From Sphagnum compactum (lineage: Eukaryota; Bryophyta; Sphagnopsida; Sphagnales), in assembly GCA_965153455.1 (NCBI GenBank), contig OZ234493.1:32788213-32852212 (forward strand): a DNA stretch of 64,000 nt. Reading direction: 5' to 3'. The notes beneath the pieces were generated by a model, which saw only the letters and a program-made list of their open reading frames with translations, had not been told where the DNA came from and searched no databases. The number at the start of each line of letters is the position of its first letter. Positions within the stretch are counted from its first letter, which is position 1. A program made the position numbers and the translations under genes. Positions 45,814 to 57,800 of this stretch are shown here, piece by piece.

Positions 45814-47117
45814 ATGGCAGCAGAGAATGATGATAGTGATGATGGCAGCACATGGAGCAGGAGACAAGTCTTGCTCACTCCAGAAGGGCACCCCGCGCCC
45901 ACTGAACTACCATGGCAGTGAAGGCTAGGCTTCTCGGTCATTTCTACAACTCTTGTTGCAGGTTCTGTCTTGACTCTCTCTGTGCTGTTTGAACTTTGTA
46001 CGTTGACAATCTCATTTGTACAAAAAGAGGGGAATTTGACAATTCCCCTCCTTTTTTCTTTTCTTCTAAAAGAAAAGTTGCTGCCTCCTTTTGCTTTTAC
46101 CTCTATGTCTCTGGGCAGATATCTATGTGCTTCTGGCATGTGGACACTGTATCTTTGTGCTATCTTTGTTTTGCCATAAAGATAGCAGGATTCAAGCGAT
46201 GTATTTCTTTGTTTTTTTGCCCTTTTTTTTTTGGGCTCTATGTCTCTGGGCACAGATTTATGTGCTTCCAGTATGTGGATGCTGTATTTTTGTGGTATTT
46301 TGTTTTGTTGTAAAGATAGCAGGATTCAAGCAATGTGTTGGCATAAGAAGCTTGCCTTGATGCTTACAGTCCCTTCTTGTCCAATCTTTCATTCTGAGAA
46401 GTGCAGTCATAGTTGCCTGGTTTTTGGGGTTATGATACACAGGAAAAATGATAGAACTTGATTGTGAATGAGTGGTGTGTGAAATGGTTGTGTGCAGGTG
46501 CTCTAGGTGCAGGATCAGGGCTTTTGATTGGAGCTGTGGGTGGACAACCTACTGTTTGCTTTTCAGCAACACTAGGCACTAATTTTGCTCTTGCTTCCTG
46601 CTGCTTCTGTTGTACATCTCTTTTCTGTAGTCTTCTTCCCCTGCACTGTTCAATTCAATCGGCAGTCTTCATGGCTGCAAAAGGAATTGAACAACAAGAG
46701 AAAAATCTTCCCTTATTTTTTAGCATGGGGTCTGCGAAAGTGGATTCCATCTTGTGAGAGATTCTTGATTTTTGCTTCTGTCATGCATGGTATGTAACTT
46801 GCTTATGTCTATCCCTGAACGTTACACCTTTTGCCCAAAAGTAGTCACAGCAGTACTCCCAAGGGTGTTATGTAGCAGCAGCTTAGAGAGACTCAATGGA
46901 TTGTGGAAATGACAAGAGAGCTACACCTTGGATGTGTTTAGGGGCTTGGGAGCTTGTAAGAGAGCTGTGAGCTGCGGATTCTGACAATTGGATCAATGGC
47001 ATGCTCGGAGGACTAGCCAGTGGCAGTGTCCTGGGGTACTTACAAGGTGTGGGAAGGAAGCAGCAAGAAATGTCTTATGTACAGTTCAGTAGTACTATTG
47101 TCATTTCCATATTGTGA
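45814..47117 (+). pseudogene. Tim17/Tim22/Tim23-family membrane protein, apparently disrupted
   Basis: Two exons are clear. 46498-46611 encodes GALGAGSGLLIGAVGGQP, then FSATLGTNFALASCC. 46942-47117 encodes AWELVREL, an in-frame TGA (46968-46970), then AADSDNWINGMLGGLASGSV and LGYLQG. They join in phase 1 with GT-AG. Gly-spaced membrane helices and an LxSGxxLGxLQG end are typical of the Tim17/22/23/Pmp24 family of mitochondrial or plastid membrane proteins. A possible first exon starts at ATG 45814 (MAAENDDSDDGSTWSRRQVL, about 35 codons), but its donor phase does not match the next exon, so an exon is missing or the copy is broken. The TGA could be CGA (Arg) mutated by C to T. The conserved sequence after it argues against it being the true end. 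Either a recent pseudogene or a truncated product. Confidence 0.5.
46101..46345 (+). repeat. Tandem duplication, 135-bp period, two copies
   Basis: Copies begin CTCTATGTCTCTGGGCA at 46101 and 46236 and each ends with AAAGATAGCAGGATTCAAGC(G/A)ATGT. It lies in what would be an intron or the 5' region of the Tim17-like gene. The repeated peptides in the antisense 305-residue frame come from this duplication. Confidence 0.8.
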
Positions 47118-50100
47118 TTTCTCCTCTTAACATATGCCTTTTGAGTTTCAATTCAAAGTGACAATGTTTATTATGTTTCATTTTCTCTCCCCTCTGCTTA
47201 TATCCCATCAAAAGATGGATTTCTGTGGTGAGCTCATACACAGTGTCCTTTGCTGCTTGTGAGTTTACCATATAACCCAAGTCAATTCATGAATGCAAGC
47301 TGAATGTGGACTGAATGTGGACTGAATGTACAAATTGAGTGCTTATGGTATAGTCATATATGCAAATTGCAGAAAATAGTAAATCACAAACTCTAGGCCT
47401 TTTGCCAAGCGGCATTCCATGCTTGCCACAATTTTAATGTTTATGGTGCACTTCATGTGCTTTGTATATTTGTTTCCAATCATAGATGCATAATTGCATG
47501 ATATTGTTTTTTGCAATATTTGTGTTCCATAGTGATGTCATAGTAGTCAACATCATAAAGTAGTATGGTCATGTTCCTAATCACTCAACTTCCCATTAAC
47601 AAATTTCCAAGCTTCAAATATCAACATATACGGGTGCATAATTCAGCCCATTTGTACCTTTAGGTGAAATTACAATGCATTCAACTTGGCAAGGCTATCG
47701 TATGAGTGAACTTTGCTCACTCACTTTAAAGCTCCTCTAGGTCTTCGAAGCATAACAATAGAAAGATGTGGTCATGTTTGCAAGTTGTACCAAGGTTCTT
47801 CTTTTGTATTCTAAACCTACATTTTTTTAGTACAAGGCTGAAATGTAATTGAAAGTATGTAAGCTAACATTTTGTCATAATGGTAGTTCAAAATGCTTCA
47901 TTTAAAGGCATATGTCTATCTATAAATTGTTAGCATGTGGGAATTGTTAAACCAGTTGGCTTTGCATTCAATTGGAACCAAACATCATGCATTTGAATGA
48001 ACAATGGATGCAAATTCTCGTAGGTCAAGTGATTAAAAATAAAATTACACCTTGCATAATAATTGATTATAAACATGGTGCATGCAGTTGTGATTTAACG
48101 ATTGTGCATGAATAAGGACTTGTGATTTTAAATGGTGTAGGAATTTGAAGTTATGATTAACAAGCCTTAGACAATTGTGTAAATTTCCATTCAATAGAGC
48201 CTCCCTTCAACAATAAGTAGCTATGTGTTTTTTTGACAACTTTGAGTAGTTGACATCCTACATTATTCCTACTTAGTATGTTTGTTCATGCAAAAATTAT
48301 GGATCTAGTGTCTTTTCATGATCAAAGTTCAAAGCTTATTAAATTTGTTATTATTATTGTTGCTAAACAATAATAATTGGTTTGGTTACAAGTCTTAAGG
48401 TATAGAAATAAATAAATTCTTTCTAAATTGGAAGGAGCTTCATAGGACTTGGTGGATTGACAAAGGATTTTCAATTGTTATTTATGTCCTTAATTTTTTT
48501 TGGTTTCATTTTAAATCAAATACGTGATCAGCTTGAATCATCATTTTCCTATTCCCCAACCTAAATGTCAAAAATTGTTTATCTTCACATCTCTCTTGAA
48601 TGGAAACAACAAATGTTGATAAATAATTTGAACTTTTGATAATATTTTTAAAAATCAAATTGTCAATTTTGGGATTTAGTTATTTTTTCTATTCCCCATA
48701 ATGGTAGTGGAAAATGGGTGAAACCATAATTAAAAGGACTATTTGGATTCTCACAATGGTAGTTTTTTTTAAGTTATAAATGAATTACAAATGTAAAATC
48801 ATATTCAACATTAACATTATTAAAAATCTTAATTATCCATGTTGCAATAGATTTTAGTGAGAATCATACTTTAAAAAATAAATTAGTTATATTTTTAAAA
48901 TGAATTCATAATGAACTTTAGAAATGATAACATTACATTTGTCATGCAAATAGAATGAAAAACAATAATTCAAATGTCAAAATGAAAATTTATAAATAAG
49001 CCACCATCAAATCAAGAATTTAAGAATAATATGCATTGAAAATTTCCCAATGTAAAAAAATTAGAAATTAAAAAATTAAATGCCATGAATTTTGTCATTT
49101 TTTACCATTTGTAGTCCAATTCACATTGAAATATTGAAACTTTCACATGATTTTTTTCACCATTCACATGTCTAGTGATATTTAGAGGGTGGTCTACCAA
49201 TACTTTTGATAAAAACATAAGAATTATTATAAAATTCATAGTTTGATGATTATTGTAACTACAAATATTTTAACTAATGTAAAATGTATATTTTTCAAAA
49301 TGTCAAAAGTGAGACATCTAACCATAGTTTTACCCAAATGGTAGATGCAAATGGTTGTGGCAATGACAAATGCAAGTTTTTAAAAACTGGATTGAATACA
49401 AAATTGCTTATAAAATATGACAAAATTATATCTCCTTACTGTTCATGTGTCATTGAGAATTTTGCTAAAATGTTGTCTTTTTTATTTTGTAATTGTCATG
49501 GTATTAACATCTATGATCAATCCTATTTCTTTTTTGGACCATCTTTTCGAAAATGATCTTCATGAAATTTGCAAGTTTTACTAATGGAAAATCACACAAA
49601 GCATTCCACCATGAGCTAAAAGCATCATGGTTGCACCTTTCTTTCATGTTTCAAGAAAATCATGCAAAGTGGAGTACTAAAAAGTTCTAAAAGTTTTGCA
49701 AATTATGTAGGATTGGGATTCACTAGTTTGATTTGCAAGGAACATCTAGCAAGCACAAAACTCCCTTTGAAAAGTTGCTTTGAAGGTTTTACCCTTAGGA
49801 GATTGTAAAAATTAAATAGTTTGTGTTGCAAACACCAACATAAAAAACCTAGGACCTTACGAACCCTAAACCTATCTAAACCTAGGACCCATGCTTTTAC
49901 CTAAACGTATGGTTACAACCCTACGAAAAACCCTTAAGATCCATTAGGTCTAGTTCTAAGGTGGGTTCAAGTACACGTAGATGCATTAGGCTCCGATTCT
50001 AAGGTGGGTTTGGGTCCATGTAGACCCATTGAATCTAGTTGTTAGACTGGACCTAGTCGGAGGTGGAAACCTAGACTTGGCCAACACTAGTTGTGAGTTG

Positions 50101-51280
50101 TGACCTTAACATTGAGTTGGTGACCAAGGCTAGGCAAGAAGAAAGAAAACAAGCCCATGACATTGCATGAACCCAAGGAATTTAAACATAGCTCCACACA
50201 AAGTGAAAGGTGTGCGGGAGTTAAAGGGGAATACTCATAAGACCTACAAATTGCACTCACTTTGGAAGCTAGGACTCTCAAGGAGTCCCAATTATTTAGA
50301 AGTCATGTTGGAGTGATCAAAGTAAATTGAGTAATATTTGCACTATTGAAAAAGATCTCAATGGTGGCCATATAGTGCAAATGCATGCCAAGATTTATTT
50401 TTTTTCCACATAGTCATGAGGGTTTTCTGAAGTCAACACACAAATTGCAACAAGAGATCATGTGTAAAAAGAATTTATAGTTGTTTCTTTCATTTCTTGC
50501 TGTTTTTTTGTTTGATGTTCTCTTTTGCTGTCTTTGTGTTCCCCTTTCTTATTGGTTTCACTCATCTCCTCCCACTTTTACGGTCCCTAGTTTTCATCAG
50601 TGCTTCCAGGTTTTCCTCTTCACTGGTATGTTGTTAGATCTGAAATCTTTATGACATTCTTATTGCATCTAATTCCATCCAGATTCATTTAAATCAGCAG
50701 TGAGGAAAATTTCAGTGCACACCAAGATATCTTGGTGGACTCACCACAAGCAATTGTTTTCCTTTCAAGATTGAAGGAAGGTACTAGAGTATAATAATTG
50801 TCATCTGTGGCACACAAGCTAAAGCAAAGCAGCTCATACACATGATCCTTATATTTACAAAGTTCTCCGATTGAGATTTGAACACATCATACTTCAATCT
50901 ATGTTCTGATCTCCTATGTTGCACATCAGCAATGGAGAAAACAGTTCACTGATATGTGTAAGAAAAATAATGTCCCTGCAATGGACAGCTTGCTCACAGT
51001 AATTTAGGCTGAAAACATACCCATCTTTGGCTACTGAGGGTGCTGGTCTGACAAGAAGTTCAAATGCTCAGCAATTGCAATGAAGCTACAACGACTTGAG
51101 ATTATGGAGGTGTGATTTTCAGTGTGAGGCCCTGGAGTTGCTTGCTTTCAAACCTGTCAGCACCACAAGCCCCTTCTCAGTCCTGGCTTCACTTCACCTC
51201 TGACTTATGATTTGATCTTCCAGTTGCTGGTTTTCGTCCATGATATTGGCAGTCAGATTCTGAGAAGGCTATCAGATTTG
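47118..51280. other. Long AT-rich intergenic stretch; no gene seen
   Basis: About 4 kb without a supported exon. GGTCTAGTTCTAAGGTGGGTT and GGCTCCGATTCTAAGGTGGGTT-like words recur at about 49946-50060 and resemble, inverted, DNA near 3083-3180, so this is probably transposon debris. The 90-residue frame at 49284-49556 shows no motif. The last 300 bp probably hold 3' flank of the recA copy. Confidence 0.45.
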
Positions 51281-54042
51281 TCACAGGGCAATTTCTTCCT
51301 CATCTTCAAAATCCACCTCCCAAGTACCCTCCTGGTCAGCAATTTCTTCCCCTTCCATTCTTCCAGTGCTGTTGACCTCACTTGACATACCAAGAAGCTT
51401 GTCTTTGATTGCCTTCATCAAGGTATCAGAAAACTCCTTGTGCTCCCTTAAGTACCTCTTTGCATTATCCTTCCCATTTGCAAAGTTCTTCTCCTCATAT
51501 GAGTACCATGAACCTGAAAGCTTCAAAACATGATGCTTCACACCTAGGTCCAGAATTTCACCTTCACGTGAAATACCTCTGCCAAACTCAATGTCAAACT
51601 CTGCTGTCTTGAAAGGAGGTGCTACTTTGTTCTTCACCACTTTGACAGTGACTTTGTTTCCATATGCCTGCATGCCATTACATGTTCACTTAGCTTTAAT
51701 GTATACCCTGAAGTGAGGGAGAAACCTACTGTATGGCACCTGGACAATGTACAGACATGTCCAGAATAATACCTCATCACCACGTTTCAACTGGGATTTT
51801 CTCTTGATGTTCCAATGCACTGATGCATAGAACTTGAGAGCATTGCCTCCTGCTGTAACTTCCGATGGCATCCCACCAAATGTGCTCAATTTGTGTCGAG
51901 TCTGTTGCACCAAAGCACACATCTCGATCATTAAATGGCAACTGCACTTCCATCCCTCTGCCTCTTCGTCCTTCTAATGTGGGAAAGTTGCATGCGGGAA
52001 GCAATAGAATATCTAACCATCTTGTCAATCACCTGCATAATTTATAAGGATGTAATTACCTGGTTGAGAAAGATGAGAACTGTCTGAGCTTAGTTAAGAG
52101 AGTGGGTAAGCTTGCGCAGAGCTTTGCTCATGAGACGTGCCTGCAGTGCCATTTGGGAATCCCCCATCTCCCCCTCCAGCTCTGCTTTTGGTACCAGTGC
52201 TGCAACCTGCCACTCAGACCCCATCACTAATGATCTGACAACATATCTATACTCCAGAGACGAAGACATTTATCAAAATCTCAGGATACAACACAATACC
52301 CAATTTCAACTAATGAAGTGGTAGGATGGATACTATGCTAGCTGCAACACCTTCTGGAATCACCAACCTTGTACAGACTTACCACCGACGATCTTGCAAG
52401 TCAAAGAGTGGGTGAGAGAGGGGAAGTGGACTATATACACTGTCAATGACTATGACATCAAACGTGCCTGATCGCACAAAGGTGTCAACAGTTTTCAAAA
52501 CCTGCTCAGCTGCATCAGGTTGCACAAACAGAAGGTCTCAAGTATTTACACCAATGCCCTCTGCAAACTGCAGGTCCAGTGCATGCTCCGCATCAACAAA
52601 AGACAGAAGCCTGAAGATCCACATCACAACACCCCAGGTGGAGGGAAACAGGTGTAAAATTAGGGCGTTTCATGCTGAGACTACAAGTGCATTTACCATT
52701 GCTATTTCATTCTACATCTCAGTATGAAACCTGACTCCTATATCTAGAACTGTGCAAGGAATTAGGTGAAGATTCAATCAGATGTATTCAGTACTTATGC
52801 ACTCATCTACTACTCCTGGGCAATGAAATATGTGCAGAATCTTCAGGATTCAGCAGCAAATGGGTGTATAGTTGTCAAGATGCTGCATCAAGGAGTAGGC
52901 ACTGAATCATGAAGCTATTTACATACCCTTCCCTAACATTGAGCTTCAGCAATGACATGAAGTGCAAGAGTTGTTTTCCCTGAAGCTTCAGGCCCATAGA
53001 TCTCTACCACACGCCCCTGTCAAGTAAGATGGCAATCTCAGCATTTCGAACCTAATCCATGTGCTCAAGCTGCACCTCACTTCACAAATTTGATACATCT
53101 CCAGTAACTGAGGAATGTAATCATCTTCTGCAAGCATTTGATAATCCAACATGAAGTACGTCTTCTGCAAGCATCGATAATCCAACATTCTCCACTAGGA
53201 CTTTTCACTACAGGAAGATCCTAAAGTAATCTCCCATCACAGTTCAAATCATGCAGCTATATGCTCCATCCAAAAGAGTTCATGTTTTCCACAGACAAGA
53301 CTCCATAACCTCTTTAAAATGTAGTAAGAAAGAAGCATTTAGCTCTTGTGCAGAAATCAATTCTTCATGGCAGAAATCTGAAACCATTTACTGCTAAATC
53401 AGCTCCTGTGATGCGACTGTACCTTGGGTAGACCACTGACACCAAGAGCGATATCAAGTGTCAGAGATCCAGTAGAGATCACATCGACATGTACATGCTG
53501 GTTGCGACCAAGTCACATGACTGATTCCTTGCCATACTGTTTGGTAACTTGTGCAATTGCTGCTTGCAGCAACTGATGTTTCCTTTCATTGCATTCCACC
53601 ATCACATGATGCTTACAGTCCTCTGGTTGAGACTGTGCTTGCTGTTGCTTTTGTTGACCCTTTCCTGCAACCAAAAACCTTAACGCAGACTTACAATTAG
53701 AAATGTTTGAAACCGAGTATACAATTTCTTGCAAACAAAGTCATTCTTCTTCAGCCAAAAGTATTGAATTCACAAGCAAAAAGCAGGAGGAGGAAGAGGA
53801 ACACGGCTGAATAGAAGATGATACTATCAACCCTGTCAAATGTGAAGAAACAGAGAAGAGAGAAGAAAAGAGTCCCACATACCTTTCTTTGTGCCTGTGC
53901 TGAAATCAACAACACTGTTAGTGAAGAATGTGGGTCTACAAACTCCCACAGCATTCTGGCAAGAAAGCAAGCAAGTACCCCGAAGCCATTCCATCATCAT
54001 CCCCATTCCAAAAACAGGAAACACTTCAGTCCGACGACACAC
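51281..54042 (-). pseudogene. Mitochondrial-type recA (RECA3-like), probably a pseudogene
   Basis: Seven exons on minus: 54042-53883, 53664-53423, 53016-52927, 52610-52439, 52206-52060, 51901-51773, 51667-51281. Exon 1 is Arg/Ser/Cys-rich like a mitochondrial presequence (VCRPTFFTNSVVDFSTGTKK). The RecA core follows: [19 protein letters not shown], the Walker [54 protein letters not shown], then the C-terminal domain with APPFKTAEFDIEFGRGISR. RecA binds ssDNA and pairs homologous strands in organelle DNA repair. The copy is broken. In-frame stops lie at 53513-53515 (TGA, at the Arg of the MRLG motif), 52933-52935 (TAG), 52538-52540 (TGA) and 52090-52092 (TAA), and the frame does not carry from exon 3 to exon 4 with the GT donor. 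Introns are retained, so it is not a retrocopy. The last exon is intact. Confidence 0.8.
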
Positions 54043-54139
54043 ATGCAGAGAAGGAGAGAGTTGGAAGATGCAACAATAATCTACCCATCATCATCACATC
54101 CGCTAGAAGCAAAGCTAGAATTATCATCATAGACAAACT

Positions 54140-54148
54140 AAACCCTAG
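54140..54148 (+). promoter_or_regulatory. Telo-box in the recA/PP2A head-to-head spacer
   Basis: AAACCCTAG about 100 bp upstream of the recA copy's first ATG, in the 0.84-kb spacer between two divergent starts. CpG-rich DNA at 54540-54720 in the same spacer is a likely shared promoter. Confidence 0.45.
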
Positions 54149-54878
54149 AAGATCTTCTCTCTCACCATCTTTGTTAGTCCAGTCAGTCAGTCATTTGCTG
54201 GACCCTTCCTCCAATTCATGCAACGCATCATTCCAGGGCTTGGAGGGAAAAAGAAGAAGGAAGAAGAAGATTTCTGTCATGAAAATGCAGAGAATGTACC
54301 ACTCTGTAGGAGATACACGGACGTGCATTATGCTGTCTTGAGTAGAAGAGTCGATGCAGTCCTGCAGAGAAGGAGATGGGCCGCCACAACAATCGAGCTC
54401 GCTGCACAACACCCGCCATTGCTGCTGCTCTTCAGCAAGAGCAGCAGCAACTGTGACAGTTTGTAAGTACCCAAGAGCATGAGGAAACCACGGCTCGCTT
54501 CATGGGTAGTTTGGATCTGGACAGTCCAAGTGGCCAATCGGACGGTTGAGGCGCAGACCGGGCTCGCCGTTTGCCACCCCCTTTGAAATTCGTGCCTCCG
54601 GTTTGTGTTTTTGGCGTCGTCGCTGTTTTCTGGGACCGCGAGTCCTGCGCACGGTTTCGGGAGCGGCGCGTCACGTCACGCGCGCGCTCTAGTTGGGTCC
54701 TGGCGCTTGATCCCCTCGTTGTTGTTGTTGTTTGTTCCCTGGAGAGGTTTACCGGAAAGAAGCGCGAGCAATCCAGAGGTGGTGGAAGTGCGAGGAGAGG
54801 GAGAAGAAGAAACCGAGTGTTTTGTGGGGAGAGGGGAAGCGACTGGCATTTGGAATGGGGGAGATCAAACGGGGAGCG

Positions 54879-57800
54879 ATGAGTGTGGTGCAGGTATCTT
54901 CCAATGTGCATGGGCAGTTGGATGCACAGATAGAACAGCTCATACAATGCAAACCACTTCCGGAACAGGAGGTTCTTTTTTTCCGTTTTCCCCGATCCCG
55001 AATCCCTCTCTCTACTAGGGTTTGTCTTTTGCTTTCATCTCAGCGGCGTTCTAGTCCCTGCCATTCAATGATGGAGCTGATGTGTCCTGATACTCTGTGA
55101 GTAACACGCACTAGCAAGCTATGTAACACCATCATCACACTTACAAGCTTGTGACTGCACTCATTCTTGTCACATTAGAGTTTGACCCAGAACTGACCAC
55201 AACTGTTTCCTTTCAACGCGAATTTTTGCGGAGTTTTCTTTCTCTCCAATCTCATTTGTGTACCCTACACCATTGACCGACTGCACAAGGGCTGAGGTTT
55301 CTATTCCAGAGTATGTTAGGATTTACAGGTTTTTATACTCCTTGTGTTGCTTTTTGTCTGACATGGGAAGTTCATGTGTCTCCTTGGAGGTTTGATTGAT
55401 GATGCTGCGGCAAGCTCGAAGCCTGGTATTTTAGGGTTTACATGTTGTGATAGTCCTTGTGTTGCTTTTGTCCAACATGGGAGGTTCATGTGTCTCCTTG
55501 GAGGTTGGATTGATGATGCCATGGCAGGCTTGAGGCCTGGTCTTGGTCACCAATGTCTGAAAGCACTACAGGATTACCAGGCAAAATGATGATGCTGTCT
55601 CAAAGGAGTGAGCAGAAGAGAAATAAGATTCATTTTCTGCTGTTGTCAAAATGATTCTAGACTGTGTATATATGTGTGTGAGAAAGTGGTGCTCAGAAAG
55701 CTTGTTCTCTTGTGATGATGATGCAGGTCCGGTCATTATGTGAAAAGGCAAAGGATATTTTAATGCAGGAAAATAATGTGCAGGTTTTCTTCTTCTTCTT
55801 CTTCTTCTTCTTCTGTGCATATTGCCACTTTCTGGAAATTGTGCTTTCTATGACCCTTTTTCATGACAAGCTACAGGATGCTTCTGTTGCATTTTAGCTC
55901 TTAATGCATGACATTTAACAGGCAGTGCTCTTAGGTGACCAATCAAGCAAACCCTGAAGAGTATGTGTGGACATTGTGGGACGGGTAACAGCCAGTAAAA
56001 TGTCCAGTCACAATATGTGGTGATATACATGGTCAATTTCATGATCTTGCAGAGCTCTTCCGGATTGGAGGGAAGGTTAGTGGTGCCCTCTCTCTCTCTG
56101 CGCATGTCTCTCTCTCTCTCTGCCTGACTAGTGTACATTGCATAAGTCCTGTACAGAGGTTGTAACTGGTATTGCCCATGTGTTTTGTTAGTTTTTTTCC
56201 TTTGTCCTCTGTTGCTTGTTTTTAGCTCACATATATTCTTGTTTTGTAGTGCCCGGACACCAACTATTTGTTCATGGGGGATTATGTTGATCGTGGCTAC
56301 TATTCTGTTGAAACTGCTTCTGTGAGTATCAGCCTACTTCACCCAATTCCAGACCATCAATTGAAATTATCCAGCAGAACAACAAAACTAGGGACAGCCG
56401 TAATGTGAAAATCATGCATGAGAAAACAATGGAGTCTCAACTGACTGCCAAGGAGCAGATCAACCCAAATTGAACCTCCGTGGTCTATGTGGTAGCACAG
56501 TCCTTATCCCTTTGCTATCTTCCTATTTGCTTGCCACTCACCTTCTCTGCTGGGTGACATCATGCCTAGATGAAGGCACCTTGCATCAGGGCAAAAGTAT
56601 GGCACCATTATGTTTTGTTATCAAAGCTCTTTGCATTAGCAGGACATCAGATGTCGGCAGTTGTGGATTGAGCTCAGCCCAAGTGAAGGGATACAGTGCT
56701 GCTCAGCTGATCTGACGGTGCTCATGATTGCAGCTTTTGGTGGCTTTGAAGGTGCGTTATCCAGACCGCATCACCATTTTGCGGGGCAACCATGAGAGCC
56801 GGCAGGCAGGTTCTCCTGTCTTTCTATTTTCAGACCTTTCAATCTCCTGCTGTCTCTGTTCCTGTCATATAGTACTATATTAATTACTCAGATGCAATCT
56901 TCTTTGTCTGCAGTGCAATGTGGGTGTTCTATTGTTCAAAAAGAAATTCAAAATTGCACTTTCCACTCCTGAAGAGAATTTGAACCCAATGTACTGATTG
57001 GGGTTTTTTTTTTGGTGGACTGAGCAGATTACTCAAGTCTATGGCTTCTATGATGAGTGCCTACGAAAGTGAGTGATGGCAGCAATTCCTTGTCTTGAAA
57101 TTAGGCTCCTCCTGGCAATCACTTCAGGCATGACTGTGTTTATTTGACAGCTATTTGTGTTTCAATTCTAGATCTTGTTCAGCAGATCTTTGCCAGTGTG
57201 GCTTAAGAGTGAATGAGATGGTCATGAGTTGTAATGTTTAGACACCTGATGTGTTGTGTCATCTTTTTCCTAACAGTGCAGGCACCTAGTTTGACTCAAA
57301 TAGGTCATGTGTTGGTTGCATGCAGGTATGGAAATGCTAATGTGTGGAAGATTTTCACAGATCTCTTTGACTACTTCCCACTTACCGCACTGGTAAGATT
57401 TTGTGTAGTTATTTTCCAGGTTGAGACAAGTCTTACCAACTACACATCTTGACGTGGATAGTGTTTGGCTAGGGGAGAACATAATTGATTTATGTATTGG
57501 TCGACCCTGCTACACCAAGGGACAAAATCCATCTACAGAACAGGATAGAGAAGTCAAGGTTGAAATGGAATGACTGCTGAAGAGAAGAAAGGTGCCTAAA
57601 CAGTAGCTTGAAGCTGTCTCTGCTCTTGATCTTTTTGGTTGATCTCTCTGGACTTCCCCTGAAGGCAAAATACGAAATAAATCATGCAGAGAATTTTGGG
57701 TCAACATATATGCCTTTGTGGCTATAATCTTGTGATTATCACCCTTGGAATCTTGTGGGTTTCATGTTTTGCTCCATCTTAACTGGAGATTGTGCATGCC

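Noticed and set aside
45336-46253. 305-residue open frame on the minus strand
   Set aside because: It runs antisense through the Tim17-like region, has repeated peptides created by the 135-bp duplication, long Leu/Ser low-complexity stretches and no domain.
51281-54042. U-to-C RNA editing as the explanation for the recA stops
   Set aside because: This editing is known for organelle transcripts, not nuclear ones, and it cannot repair the phase error between exons 3 and 4. Pseudogene decay is simpler.
55316-55522. Minus-strand frame with a duplicated PPRRHMN peptide
   Set aside because: The peptide repeat is only the translation of the 114-bp duplication in PP2A-C intron 1.
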